DNA from: Dicaeum eximium
Taxonomy: Eukaryota > Chordata > Aves > Passeriformes > Dicaeidae
Assembly (NCBI GenBank): GCA_013396995.1
Contig: VWZP01006004.1
Coordinates: forward strand, 1,513,304 to 1,577,303
Length of the DNA: 64,000 nucleotides
Direction: 5' to 3'
Part shown: piece by piece, positions 1 to 14,900 of the stretch
Numbering within the stretch: position 1 is the first letter of the stretch
How the letters are laid out: every line of letters starts with the position of its first letter
Program-made: the position numbers and the translations under genes
Notes under the pieces: model-generated
What the model was told of the DNA's origin: nothing
What the model saw: the letters and a program-made list of their open reading frames with translations, nothing else
Database searches by the model: none

Positions 1-3000
1 TAAAAAGTCTTAGAGACCAAATCCTTTCTCTCTGACTTCTTTGAGCAGCTCAAACCATATTTTTCCTTCCATATCAGGCCAGAGAGAATCAAAGACTTGG
101 GGATGTGATCTCTCTCTGTCTCTCTGTTGTAATGGCCAAATTTGACCCAGATAGAGCTGCAAGGCCCTGTGTGACTCATCTGAGCCAGAGTGCCTCCTAA
201 TGAAATCATCCATAGTCCAGATGGCAAACTCAGCTTCCCAGAGACCCGTGAATTGAAATTCACTTATCCTTAATGGTATTTTGAATAATATTGAGTGATT
301 TTTTCAGAATGCTACTGTACTTGGCACTCTCCAGGTATGTCAAATGGTGTCAAGTGGTTGTTCACTGTGGAACTTCAAAGGAAGGTTTTTATGTAAAGAC
401 AGATGGTTGCAAGTGTAGGTGACTGCTCTGCATTACTCACTTTGCTAGCTTCAATGTGAAACCTGTTCACATCGTTCTTCACGGGCCTTTGAGGGACCTT
501 TTATGGAAAACCTGTTTGAATTTCTTCAACAGGCTTGGTATGAGAACATAAGAAAATTTTGCATACACAATAGTATATTTCTCTTCTGTTTTTATTTTTT
601 TATTGTTGGTGTTTTTTAAAATATCACTCATAATAGAATACTTTATTTGAAATGAAAATTAAAGGTATTCAAGTAGTTATTTTTCTCTTAATAGAAATGT
701 AAAAATTATTGCACATTTCATAATCATCTCTCTCAAGAAAAAAATTTAAATTGAAATTTTTAATCACTTTATCATTTTTTAATGAGGCAGCAGGAGTTCA
801 GCTGACAGTTTTCTAGTAGAAGCAGTAGGAAGTCTAAAAGAGCTACCTAATGCAAAGACTGACCATCAAACAGCAGGAAAAGGTATTCCTGACAATTAAG
901 CTTGCCTCTCCAATCAAAGCTTGCTGAAAAGGGCCAGAGCTTAATTTTCAAGCAGTGCCTGCCAGGAATCATCTTCCTGGCCTGGTCATAGAGCACTGGA
1001 TAGAATTGTCTTCTGCTGGCACATCCAGCCCTGGGCCTGGCCAGGCTTCTTGGGACTCCTCATGGAGGAGATGATGAAGTTCCACAGGACTTGATCCTGA
1101 TGTCTGTTTCTTTCTCAGCAGGATCAGACCAGCTGTGCCAGCAAGAGCCCAGAGATCCTTCCTCTATATCCTCTCCAAACCCTGCTGTCCTGGAGGACAT
1201 CCCAGTGCTGCTGCAAGGGCTCCTACAGGACACAGAGGGTTTTGACATCAGGATAAAATGAATGATTAAAAGAGACATAATCAGCTTGTAACATTATGAT
1301 TCTGAATGTTTCTGCAGAGGCATGACTGACCTACCAAAGGATGCTCTGGCAGATATGAGCTCCTGCCAAAGGTTTTCCTGCACAGGGCTCTGCCAGGGAA
1401 AGCTCCTGCAGCCCATCCTGCTCCCACAGGCCATCTAAAGTTCAGATTTAACTCTCATAGGTGTTTTGTGACTGTCTGAAGGCAGCTTTCCTTGCTTTTT
1501 CCAAACCAGCTCTGTTCACTGAGGGTCCTGGGTCCCCTCCAGATTACATTGACAATTCATTAAATATATAGGAAAAGACAGAAGTCTTGATTCCCAGCCC
1601 AGTGAGTTTATTTTTATGCAATGTTCTGGTATACATACAAAAATTCTGAATTATGATCTTGGATATTGTCTGCTGCATTCTTAGTGGGAAATTTCACAAT
1701 GTATTGGCAAATGACATTCAACTGGTTTGTTTTTATTTATCCTACGTAAGAGCTGAAAATGCTGCAGTAATGAACAATATATCAAAATGTCAAATTTACA
1801 TTCAAGCTATTTGAAATTCTCAGTTTCCCAAACAATAAGGCAATAGTTTAAAAAAAAAAATAGTGATGTCCTACAAACTATCACTGCAGCACAGCCAAAA
1901 CTCCTTGGTATTAAAGGCTTCCTTCTCCAGGACATAAAAGTATTACAGGCAATTAATTATGCTGTGATTAGCTGAGACATCTTAACTGTAAATCATTGTT
2001 GCTTAAATATGGCTTCAAAGAATTAATTGGGTGTCTGCCAGATGAGGGAAATGAAATCTAGCACTGGAAATAATCTCAAAGCTCAGGCACCTGTGGAAGA
2101 GGCTGGGGGCAGTGTGGAGGTGCCCACCTTGTATTTACATTGGATACCCACAGGTGAGCTCCTCACAGCTCCTACAGTCCCTTGTGGCACGTGGCAGTGA
2201 GGGAAAAAGTCTGCCTTCTCTTCCTGTGCTGGCCCCCATAACACCCCTGTAAAGCCCCGTGGACTTTGTGTTGAGGGACAGCCACCAAGCAGGGTTTCTG
2301 TCCCACGTGGAATGTGCATTTGGGGCCATCCTAAGATGTAAGGAAGGCTCAGGATGCAGCTACAGCTTTTCTCCAGCCTAGCTCACAGCCTGTGCCTGCA
2401 TCCAAACACTGCATTCCAGTGAATTCAGGGGAATTCGGTGTCACAAGCAGAGACATGACCACAGTTTCTGGATCCATCCAGGGAAATAGGGAAGGTTCCT
2501 AAAGGTAGGCACCCTGTTACACCCACTGGACATATCCCTAAATCAACACCATGTGACAAACTTCCAAACTGACTTTGGAACTTACAGTCCAGATTTCAGC
2601 TCCCTGTGAGATGTTCACAGATATAATCTTTCAGATATGAGAAAAATAGAGATTGCTGCAAATCTGATATCTAAAATGAAATACATTTAGCAGTCTTTGT
2701 AATTTATCAAACAAGGAAATGTATCCACGCTGTAGTACAAACAGAGCCAGCTCCTGACAATAATCCTATTGAAGTAACAATCTCTGCTCATGCTGCTGTC
2801 TTTCAGATCATGCTGAAATTTCATTTAGAAAGATTAAAAATGAGATAAATGTCACTTACTCTTTTATTTTTTCTCACATCGCCTCCATGTGTTTAGGGAA
2901 GACACTGCTGCTCTCTTTAAAGGTCACTGAAGCTGTCTGGGCTCTGCTTTCTATGAAATCCAATGTTCTATACTCTCTGGCTAGATATTTCTAAAGTCCT

Positions 3001-6000
3001 TAATATGTCCATAATATCTATTGCAGAGAAACCCCTTCAGACATCTTAAGAAATGCAGATGGACTCTGCTGCTGGGATCCAACCCAGATTCCCTTCCCAC
3101 AGCAGGGCTTGCTTTCAAGCTAGTGGATTAAGACCATGGAGCTTCACTTCAGACTGAAACGGCTGCCCAGGAGAAAGGTGGACACAATCCAGCCCTGTCT
3201 ATGAAACTCTGTGTATCTACCCCAAAGGACTGAGCTCTTGCCTCCAGCCTGAAGTCATGGCCAAGCTGAGATCAGCAGAAGCCAGGGTTCTGTCTCACTT
3301 CCTCGATGTCAAACAACACAACAGAGTCTGGCAGAAGTTTCAAAGGAAATTACCTTTGTAAATATCTTGTGGGAGCTGCACAGTCATGACCTCAGGTATC
3401 CTAGGAAGCATCAATAGGCATGGAATTTCTTTAGTATCACCTCACTGTCTCTGCTACCAATTCATGGGATGGGATTCACAAAGCAGATACCTCCAAGCCA
3501 CCCTAACATTGCTGAGAGTCAGTGGAGAGGAAAAAACACTTCTAAGATGAGATTAATCCAAGCCGTAAGAATTGTGCTTTGTTTTTCCCTTCAGTAATTA
3601 ATATGGAAGCCTAAGGTGACTACCTCAGTTGTAGGCATCCAGAACTGTATGGGATGAATTCCAAAGACAATGAATAAGCTCCTCAAGAGTAATAATCTTA
3701 TTTATACTACAAAGTATTCTGTGCTTCCTCAGGGTGCAGGAAGCTCTTAGCTGATGTAAGAATACTGCCAAAATGAATAGTCTTATCCTTGGCTGTGCAG
3801 TCTCTCCCACTCTTTTCTGCTGGGGAAAAAGGTTGATGTGGCCATGTCCTAAATTGCACAAACTGCTGTGGCTGAAAACAAATTAATTTCAAAGCTTCTT
3901 CTGCTGGTAAATCTCCCATATTTTTAGTCAGCTTGTTCAGTGATTCCTGTCACTGTTACAAGATGGGTCGTGCTTTATGTGTTGAAATCCTTGTTGCTAA
4001 TTTCTAATCAGCCTTTGCTTCTAGATTTTCCAGTATGTATTGTCAGCTGTTTCCCTGCATGTTTTCAAAAGTCAGAGTCAACAATGTCATGGTGAGACCC
4101 TGTCTTTAAACAAACTGAAAGAGAACAGTCAGTACCACTCCACCTGATGCTCCGTAATGGGTCTACGTTGATTTCTGATTAAATAAAATGTCCTTGGATT
4201 TGGAGACCTAAAAAGATCAGTCCATAAAATATTTCATTTCACATCATGTGATAAGTAACATCAACTTCATAAATTCCTTGGAGACAGACAGGTTGTGTGT
4301 GGGTTTTTGTCCAAGGCAAATCATCATAGTCTCAGTCTCTCAATAATTGCAATTATTCATCAGGTATTGTGACTTGCAAATGAGGCTTGCAAAGACCATT
4401 CAAAAACAAGCCATCCACAAATACACAGATTAAGAAGGTTATTGAAATGTATCTTGGTCTAGAATACTTTGCCATCTCCTTCAGCATGAGTTTTGTAGCA
4501 GTATGAATCTTGATCAATGATCCCTGCCTGCCACATGAAGACAAAAGGAGTGTTGTGCCATACACAGTGGGTTGTAGGGGCTGCAAAAGGCCCCTACTCA
4601 CGCCATGGGATGTGTCTCACCCAAAACACAAAGCCAGCATCTCCTGCTCTTCTGGCTCTGCAGAGCCTGAGGGCCTTGACACTTGATGCTGATATCCAGG
4701 GTAAGCCATGGATTATCACAGCTTGGTGGATGCACCATGGCTTGGTGGAGGCTTGTTAGAGACACGAGAATTCACTTAACTGAAAAGGGTTCACACTTGA
4801 AAGGTGGAAAGTTTCACTTGACTGGGAGCTAAGCCAAGGTGGCAGTGAACTGCAGGGTATGGGTGCTCCTTCCACAGCCGTGGGAAGGGATCCTGAGCCC
4901 TCCAGTGAATCTGGGAGATACATCTCAAAGTTGCCTGCTCTCTATTCCAGACGCTTTCCTCCTTAGCACATTGTCTGGAGGGTTACTCCCTGCCTATTTT
5001 GGGGGAGCACTTGGAGACACGGGAACGCAGGGAGCTAAGGAGGGAAAAAATACAGTTCAAAACCAAAATGGTTAAAAGTGATCTTCAAATGTCAGGCTGC
5101 CTCAGGGAAACAAGAGCTCACCTCAGCTCCATTTAGAGGGGTGTTGGATAGAAGGAATTCTATTTTTTCAAATGTATGTGCATTTATAATGCATAAAAAT
5201 GTCGTTAAATGCAGGCCTCTGTGTGACTGAAGAGCGAATATTAAACATAAACGGGCTGCTTCACATCTGGAAGGAAAGCAAATCAGCATTGCTTCTCCAC
5301 AGGGTGAAACTGAAATGTGAGCCTTGCAATCTCATTACTAGGCCAGGGAGAAATGAAATAGAGAGTTGAGGATCAGTATGAGGTAAAATATGCCATTAAA
5401 CTATCAGATGAAATTGTGACAAAAGAGGAGAAATGCAGGTGCAGGAGGAGAAAGAAGAACAAATTTTGTCTTTTGGACAGATTTAAGGTGTTTTGTGTGT
5501 AGGCCTAATACATGTTTTTAGGAGATCCTCTGTCTCAGTGAGTAAAACAGTAATTTGGGAAAAGTTTCTATGATCTTCAGCAATTTTTACCTTTTTTTCC
5601 TCTATTTCCTCTGACATTTTTTTGTGTGCTTTGTCACTTAAAACAAGGAATTTAGAGGAAAAGTCTCTTCTGTTAACTGGTCTAGTAGAACCATAATCCA
5701 ACCCAGAATATCAAGATAGTCAAGAAAATGTAGTTTCCATACATGAAGAACATTGCTGTTTCTCAGCCAGATAGGAAATGTCTGTGAATAGTTGCAGTTA
5801 TTAAACCACAGTTTGCATGATCCTTTGCCAGCTTTTTCCTTTCCCAAAAACCTACATGGGAACAGCATCTTACTCAGCAAATAGCATGAATACATTCACT
5901 GAATAGTTCACAGTGAGTAGGTACTGAGTAGGTCACAGAGACACAAAGTCAGCTTTTGTTAGCTGATGACTAATTCTACAGAAAGGAGTAATATAACTGG

Positions 6001-8903
6001 TTTAATCTACTTAATATTTTTTTATTAATATTATTATAATTTTCCTCCTTCCGTTTGTGAAGCTTTCCCCTTAAATAATACAGTTTCCAAATGCTGGCTA
6101 TTTCACCAACATAATCATTTACTTAAGAATTTTTTCTTTGTAATACACTCCTGACAATGCATAAGCAATACACCTGCCTAGAAATCTGAAGACAGTTTAT
6201 TTAGAGAAGCAAATCTAACATCTATCTTTTAAAACCAGAAGACAAAAGCATCAAAATAAACGCAGAACCTGCCTCTGAAACTGTCCCTGTGTGTGCTTAG
6301 CTCTCCATTTGCTGATCCTTATTCATTGTCCTGAGGTGCTAATCTCCAATTCCTCATCATTTCTTTCTGGTTTCAGATGGTTACAGCGAAGAACCAAAAC
6401 AAATTTTCTGTCATCCAGCCTCGCAGCTGAAAAGTGGAAGATTGAAATAAGCATCTTGACCACAGGTGATTGTCAGCAGTCACAGAAGCTCCACAAATAA
6501 CAGGTAAATCTGGGATCTCTGGGCTTTGCCTGCAGGAGGTGGTTTACTCATCTGAAAGTAGAGCAGGATTAGAAAGAACCTCAGTATCTGATGGCCAGCA
6601 GCAGGAATATGAATCTTTATATCTAGAGGCTGACATTAACTTCCATATGCTCCTCAGAGGAAGCTTATAAGTGAATAATCTGCTTAATAGGATTGCACTA
6701 ATTAAAGTGAATTATTTGAAAGAAAGACAAAGTGGAGTTTATCAAGGAATTCACTCAGGGCACATACTGCTGCCAGCCTTGTTTTAATTTACCTGACACT
6801 GTTGCAGTCTACATGAAACTCTTCTAGGATTCTAAAGTGCCATTGTCCCATTAAAATTTTCCTGAAGAATAGGGGGAGTCATTTGGGGGAAAGGTAAGCA
6901 GGATTCAGCTGCTGTAGAGCTGTGCTGATTTTTTTCTTTGAAACATCTCAGGCCTTACTTGAAGCTTCCATCCTGGAAAGATTGTACTTCTCAAAAATTT
7001 GTTTTGTTTGGGTTCTCTATCATACTGCAATAATCTTTCCCCTCAGTCAAGCAAACAACAGCACATCTGTGCTTTATCATGAAGCTTTTTTTAGCAGAAA
7101 TTTAATGAGCCGGAAGACACAAGTCACAGTTCTGGTGTGGGCTCTGCAAAATCTCTCCTAACCCAGGAAATCTCTGCTAACCCCAATCTCTGATAACCCA
7201 GTGTTTGGCTGTACCAGTAGATTCAACAAGGCTAAGGAACATTCCTGGGCCTGGTGTTGACACAGGTGATCTGTGACTCCCTAAAATTATTTTTTCTTTC
7301 TGAGGAGATGATCAGAGACTGTTGCAATAGTCAGTTTTGTATAAAGCCATCCTATTTCTGCAGGGTAAAAGAGTTTAGTATTAATGTTATAAATGTTTTT
7401 TGATGCTGTCTGGCTTCAGTTCCACATAAGAGGTATGTTAATTTGATATTATGGGTAATGCACCAGTGTCCAAACTCTTGAGTTTTCATGCTATGAATAA
7501 GACTGCAGACCATCTGCTTTATTTCACTCATCTTGTTACCCAGCATGTTAGAACTTTTTGCCACACAGTTCCTCCTCTTCTTCATGCATCTAATTTGCAA
7601 GTGTGAACCCCACTTTGTGATTAGGCTTTCACTTGTGGTAGTCAAGAAAACACCCAAAATGTGAGAGTTCTCCATCTGTTATTAAAGTTTAAATTCAGCC
7701 CCAGTGCAATGTGAAATATTCAGCCATGCTGTATCCAAGCTGCCAACTGGATTCACTGAAATCAGTCCAGAGACTCTGGGCTCTTTCTGATTGGTGGGAG
7801 AGGATATTTATATTCTTTATTCAGATATATAATTGCATCTATAGTTATGAGTGCGTTATGATTTTTGTCAGTGAGCACTTCTGGTGAAAAGTTACCCCTC
7901 CTATAAGTAGACTTTTGAATGTTTTTCAGTCACCTTTCCCTTTTTTGTAGTTGAACAATTCACATTTCTTCCTTTTGCTAGAATGGGCTATTTCTTGAGC
8001 ACTGGTCATAATTTCTGGGTCAGCTAATAAACCCTCTTTTTATTTCCTACTTAAATGGTGTGTATTAGAGAACTGTTGAGTTGGAAAATGTTAGCTTCAT
8101 TTAGCTATTGTTGAGTTTTGCTGAGAAAGGGGATGGCTAGTTCATATACTGTGTCCATTTTCAGAGGTAAAATGTACTTAATTGGGCTATTTTTGCTGCA
8201 AGTTCACAAAGTTTCTACAGCATGAACTCCAATTAAGCAACTGAATCTGATATGAAGCAATTGAGAGTGACCCAGCTGTCTTGTGGCACCACAGCGAGTT
8301 GTTGTGGGTGGCAAGAGGGAGCAAAGCTCCTCATGAAGTGCATCCACACCACATAAAACAGAAGATCCTGGGATCTCTCCTGAAGTTCCTTGAGAGAGTA
8401 GGTTAGAGAATATGGCTCACCAGTTCAAGCAAAACCATGTGAATCCCTCCCATTGCTATTAGCAGTGCTTGGGAGAGGTAAGGTGTCAGGAATAAATAAA
8501 CTCTGATGCCCCACAGGATCAGCCCCAGGGCTGCTGTTTCTCCTCACCTCACTCCAGCTGTTTACAGTGTGAACAGCTCCACCTGTGCTCCTTCCTACAC
8601 CTGACTGCTTCACAGTCAGTGGTGAGAAATAAACACACAAGGTGGTTCTCTTCTTCCATCTTACGTTGAGATAAATTGCACACAGCTCCTCTCTGCTCAT
8701 GCTGAGAGGGCTCAAGGTGATTAGTTCAGATTCAGGAGTCCAGTTTGTGGATATTTATTTTCAAACAGGTGACATCTCTGCTATTGCTGTCAGGTCAATG
8801 ATCCAGAATTAGTGACTGACCTTAGCTCTCCTATTTCTCACTCCATCTCTGGGCTTTCACACAGCAGTAAAAAGTAATCTCCAGCTTTCTTGAGTCCAGC
8901 AGA

Positions 8904-8904
<1 letters not shown>
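1..8904. other. Intergenic, no gene recognised
   Basis: Unique AT-rich sequence with frames mostly under 110 codons, none with family motifs or convincing splice context. The left edge has a minus frame open from 351 to 10 (see findings). A plus-strand acceptor-donor pair at about 6377-6466 was considered and rejected. No repeat family was recognised. Confidence 0.6.

Positions 8905-8936
<32 letters not shown>
8905..8936 (+). repeat. Poly(A) run, 32 bases
   Basis: An uninterrupted A32. No retrocopied gene or SINE was recognised just upstream, and no target duplication was seen, so it is listed as a homopolymer only. Confidence 0.95.
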
Positions 8937-8938
<2 letters not shown>

Positions 8939-11900
8939 AGGGAGTTTCCAGAAAGGTTGTTCATGTATGAGGCAAGCTAAAGGAGAGCAGTTTCTGTTTG
9001 GGGCTCAGTTATACTGATGAATTCAGTAAAACCACAAATAATTGTTTTTGCATAGTTTCTGCTGGCTTCCAGTGAGTGTGCTGTGGCATTCCTAAGGTGC
9101 TTTGGGATGTTTCTATGAGTGTAAACTGTCGGCAAGGAGGATTCATTTCTGGTATTGAGAACAGTTGGGTTGTGAGGTCTGGCTCTCCCACCACCATGGT
9201 AAACATTTATCTCTGCCACAGCACATACAGTCCCAGAGAGCCTCTGAAGTCAGAAAGAGCTCCTTTACTCTGATAAATTGGTTATCCAACCAAACTGAAG
9301 TATCTGAAAAGATACTTCAGTACATTAATAGATACGGGGAGATGCACACTGTACAAGCCAGTTTCCCTACACCAAGAGAATGGACTCTCTCAGCTTCAGA
9401 ACAGACATCTCCCTGTGTCTAGATCTCACACAGACCTCTTGGGGTCTGAAAAATCCATTTGCCACAGGACCGCCCTCATCTCAGTAATGTTCCCTTTTTT
9501 TTCCTTGACAAGAGCCTAGTGAGCTTACTTGCTCCCAGACAATCCATTTTTGAGAGCAAAAGTGTTCATTTCTGTGTTGCCACACTGGCTCTGGAGCAGG
9601 ATTTGAAAGCTCAGTGATGCATTGCACCTGCCTGGTGCAGAGGCTGGGCTGGGCTCTGGGATGAGGGCTGGAGCTGTGGTTACCAATGCACGATGGAACT
9701 ACTTTATCAAGGCTCCAGCTTTTGGCTACTAAGCAACCCTTCAACTAGCCAAAAAAGCTTTGCAAAAGGGGTTTACATTTTCCTTCAATTAACTATATGT
9801 TTCAATTATATGAGCTTGCCAGCAGTTAGAGATTTATTGCTGGGAGATCTGAACACATCACTTTCTGCACAGAGGAGAGCTTTAACTTTCTTCTGCCCCT
9901 GCAGCTTTCTTTTCCCCTGGATAGGGAGAATTCCAGCTCCAATCTGCTTTCAACACAAATTGCAAGGCCTGCAGGTTTGATTGGAGCTGCAATTTCCTGG
10001 AGCTATCCTCAACAGTATAACATCTTTCCCATGCTTAGAGCTGCTAAAAAATCTCTATAATTTTTGGATGCAGCAGCTTCTACAGCATCCTTAGAATTGC
10101 CAGGTGAGATCCTACCATCAGTATATCTTACCCAGCACATTTTTGGGGTCTTTTTTCGTTGGTAAAACCAGCAATACTGGAACTGTAGAAAGATATAAAT
10201 CTCAGGTAATACATGGTTTCATTGTACATTGCTGGATTCCTGTTATATCTCCTGATACCAGCTTTCCTTAGCACATCCAGCTGTCTCTCTGAATATCATT
10301 CTTAGCACTGCAGTATTTATTTCAATACCTCTAAAAACCACTTGTGGACTTTGTGAAATATTTCAGCAGGAGAAAATCTCTCTTGCAAGACCTAAGATGG
10401 AAAGCATTTCTAGGCTGTTTCTCCTTGAATATGCTGCAGCACCAGGATCTTGATGAGTGATTCTTGGAGATTTCTAGAAGAGGTAGTGGAGTACATCTCT
10501 TTTAGCAGCATTGTGCAGTAGGTTGTGAGCAGAGAGCTTTGACCTGAGTCCTGTAAAACCCAGACTCCCCAAGGATGCCCCACATCTCCCTCTGCACTGT
10601 GTGACCCAGCCCACAGCCCAGGTGCAGCTGTGGAGGGACAGCAAAAGGGAAAGCTGGGATTTTGCAGAGGAATGTGCAAACAGCCAAAGACATACACAGG
10701 GACAGGAAGGTATTTATTCCACAAAAAGTCTTCTGATTTCTCAAAACATAAAGATGCCCTTGTGGAAGGAAACAAAGTACAAATGATCATGAGAGATGCC
10801 AAGAGAAAGGTACAAAGAGAGAGTACTGTCATTAAGGTCTGTCCATCTCCAAGGAGAGGTGAACTGTCTGCCATCCCATATGTCCTCCAGTCCCACTTTC
10901 AGCTTTGATTAGCTCCTTGAAGGCAGATCACTTTGCTCTTTTATTTTTCCTTGTAGAAATAGGACCTCTATCATGAAATGGAATTAAAACAATATTTTAA
11001 AAGATTTTTTTCTTGTGTGGAAAAAGATTTAGCAGTTGTCTCTGTAAGCTGGAAAGGTAGAAGAGCCCAGTTCATAGATCCCACTCTAAAGATCACTTTC
11101 CTGGAGAAGATTTCAATAAAGGATGTCCTTTCTTCTACCCCCTCCTCCAGTACACTTGTATTAAATATTGCAGCACAAAAACTGAAAGCCCACTGAAGAA
11201 ATTTAAAACCATTAAATCATTACAGTAATGGGTGCAGTGAATGTGTTCTCAGAAAAACAAATGTACTACAAGATGCAGAAAAACAGAAAGATTATTGGAT
11301 GAAGCCAATTTAAAGTGAGAAATGCACCTTCATGACAGGAGAAACAGAAGATGCTGGAAATAACAAGCAGTTGGGGAATAGCAGCTCCAGGAAATAAAGA
11401 GATTTTTCTCTCTAGACACTTGACTGTGCTCTTACAAAATTGTGTGTGTTGGTGTCAACAGAGTGACCAGATTAATTGTGAGCAGAATTGGGAACTACTG
11501 TGTAAATAAGGATAGCTGCACTGGAGTCATGAACTTCAGCAAGAACCTGTTGTTCAAGAACTGATTTAGTTTCAGAAGTCATTACTTTGCTGTTGGTAGA
11601 GTTCCCTGTAGAAGGATTAGATGAAGTCATTCAAATTCCTGGTGGGCATCTATCTACATCTGAAATCCTGCCACCTTCCCTGTTTGTCAATACACCAGCT
11701 GTTATTAAAGATAACAGGGAAAGCAGACTGCAGGAATCAAATTTCTCTTTGATATAGCTCTAAGCTAAAAACTGCCTCTACCAATGCACGAACTGCAGTT
11801 TTCACACAATGCTGGCTCACCTGGATAAAAAAAGGTTTCAGTCTCCAGACTTATTTCTCTAGCACTATTCACTAACAGAACATTTCTTTTAAATTTTAAT

Positions 11901-14900
11901 CCATTTTCCTCACATCTAGCCAGGCTTTCTTTCTATCTAAATCCGAGAATGATGATAATTTCATAATCCATAATGCAGCCATACAATATTTATGTTGTGT
12001 GGCAATAGACAAGAATGATCACAGCTGTCTGGAGAACTAGACAGGACATGTCACCACCAGGCAAAAGCTTAAGGTGTGACAGCTTGCACTGAAGTTTTTC
12101 ACCTTCAGAAACAGCTCAGAAACACCTCCAACCTATTCCCTCTGCTCTCCCAAAACTGTCAGTGGTGCCTTACTCTCTGTTCTTGAAGGTAAAGGTGAGA
12201 AAAGCAGAATTAATCTTCTTGGTGTCACCAAAATAAGTGGCTCTGCTCTGTGGTCTTGCTCCTTGTCTGCACAGGCTTTCATGCTCACCAGACCTTTGCT
12301 GAATTGGTTCTGCTCAACAGGAAATCCAAAAAGCACAACCAGCAAAAAGTAAAGTGCTTTTTGCCTGCTTTGAGAGTTGAACCAGTTCAGCAGCATCACA
12401 CACAGGAATCTGGCACAGGGAAAGGGAAAGAAACAGGGGGAGGAGGAAGAAGGAAGCCCACCCTCTTCCACCACAACAAATCCTCACTCAAAAGCAGCTC
12501 ATCCTGTGTTTAGCATAGGAGCTCCCATGGCATGAAAGGGAGCCCCAGGTATTTCCAGTGACTCAGAGGGAGATGGGCTCGTGCATCAGAGAGCAATAGG
12601 GTATGATGTGAAGTCACAATGAGATCTATCTCTTCTCCAGTCCTAACAAATGCCCTTTTTCGTTTTCCCTCAGTTAATTTTGTTTCTGAGAAGAACAGGT
12701 CCTCCAGGACCATGTGCACAACTCAGAAAATAATCTAGATACCAACCTAGCTAAATATCCTTCCCCCTGCCCCCAAAGCTCACCTCAGATAAACAACCTG
12801 TTGACTGGTGCTGATTGGTATTAGCTAATTAACATTGGCTCCTAAGAACTCATCTGATTACACCCTTCATTACAGCCAGAAGAAAATAGTTTCTGCTTCC
12901 TTAATAATATATGGGTTAATGTGTTCATACCCAAAATCAATACAATTATTTTTTCTCCCACTGTTAGTCTTGAAGGGAGTAATGGTTATTTTTCTAATCT
13001 ATTAAGAACTGTATAGTAATTATATTTTTAATATCCCCTTTCTCTGGAGCCTTGTTAGGTTATAAATTAATCATTAATTGATTTTAAAATGCAAGGATTT
13101 GGAGATTTAATTTGAAAGAAATTTGAATTCTAATGCTTCAGAGCCTGCCTCAAGCAGAGAGGAACCTCTACACTGATTTTTAAAATAATCTGATTGTCCA
13201 TTTTACTGTTTTTCAGAATGTGTGCAAGTTTTCTAATAGACTGTGAGTCTCTGGAATAGTCAGCAAAAGCTTGTACCTGTTTTCAGCTCTCTTTGTTAGA
13301 AGAAGTATCCCAATTTTTCTATCTGCCCGTTAGCTGTGAAATGCTCTTGTACACAGACACAGTGGGAATGCCCCTGATCTCTCTTACAAGGAAAGGGCAA
13401 GAGGGACAAAACTGTGCACAGGTACAGGCACACATGGGGACACACACCTCCGCTTCTCCCACAGCCTGGCAGCCAGGCTGCAGTGACAGCTCCAGCACAG
13501 GGATAATCCAGTTAGCAGGGATTGCAGGAGGCGTTAAACAGTGATAAGAGGAATATGCCAGCTTCCTTTTGCTACTTAAGTCAGCAGATACCAAACACCT
13601 TGCTAGGAAAGAGATTACCAACAAGTAACATGTAATTCCACACTTTAAAATCCCTGCAGTGTACACTATGTAACAAGGATGGATTTCTAATTATTTTTCT
13701 TTTTTGCTTTTCTTTTTTGTTCCATTTCCCTACTTTCCCTTTTCCTCCCATTTGCCAAATGCTGAGGCAATTTTTTTGGACACAAAAACTTTATCCTTTC
13801 CTTTGTAGTAATTTCCTAAGTTATAATATGTTTTCCCACACACAGACGTATTTGGTTAAAAAAAAAGAAGTAGTCTTCTGTTGTCCAGCAGGAGAAAGAG
13901 AACAGATGTACCTTGCTGTGGAGGGAGACATCTGGCCATACCTATAAATATTTGGGATTTTTGAATCTTAGCTCATTTTACTGGCTGATGACCTGGCTGG
14001 TGAGAATACATGGGGAGGCATCTATGCCTGATTTAACTGATGCTTTTGGAACCCATATTTCCTATACAGCCAAAAAACAAAGACCTCATTCCAGGCAGTT
14101 TTGAAACTCACAGAGCAGCACTCTTAATGCTGAAAGTGGTCTGTAGCTCAACTACTAAAATTCAGCAAAAAAATTTTAAAAGTATATTCACCTCATGTAG
14201 GTTATTTTTAAAATGAGTGGGTTTAAAGCTTTATATTCCCATTGCTTCCTGAGCCTAAGGATTTTGTGATTTAAGGAGGCTTTTCATCCACCTAAGCCAA
14301 GAGGCACATAAGTTTCTGCTGAGGAAAAAAAGAATTAAGTGACTCTTGCTTCAGTTGCTAGGCATGTCATGATGTAGAGGGAAGCAGTGCATAACTGATG
14401 GGAGAAGGTGAGATGTTCCCTTGTAGCATATGAGGAGCAGCAGCTAAGCTGTGCTCCATGAGCAGGAATTAAAAGCAGCCTCTTGCTTAGTTAATTACTT
14501 ATCCAAATGAGGAGAGCAAGGCACAAGGAGAATTCATTCCTTGTTGGCTTGGTTGATCAAACGCAGAAGTACTCAAACCTAACAGCCATTGAATAATCAG
14601 CAACTTCCATTGCTAGGTACATGAGTAAAACTCTGCCTGTGGCTTATAAAGGACGAGAATAACCAGGTTAAGTCATAACTGAAGACAATCATTTGATGCA
14701 CAGTCCAAAGTATTGATAAGCAAGGATGGCAACACTTCAGTTTCACAAATGAGGCATGCTGAAACAGTGCCAAGGACTGGTTTATTCACCTTGAGAAGGC
14801 ACATTCAATGCTCTCCATCACCTCTGAGCTCTGGGGTTAAGGGATAATATCAGAATGCTCCTGAAAACCAGCAGAGACGTGCTGCTGGTATCACTGTTCC

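Noticed and set aside
5483..5701. Minus frame with a charged, coiled-coil-like stretch
   Set aside because: Lysine and glutamate codons come from an A-rich region; no splice signals or homologue recognised.
6377..6466. Possible plus-strand exon between a TTTCTTTCTGGTTTCAG acceptor and an ACAG|GTGATT donor
   Set aside because: One frame is open for about 30 codons, but it has no recognisable homology and no partner exon; splice-like pairs of this quality are common by chance.
10410..10874. Minus frame of 154 codons with a hydrophobic start
   Set aside because: The apparent leader is followed by no recognisable domain and there is a competing frame on the other strand; treated as chance.
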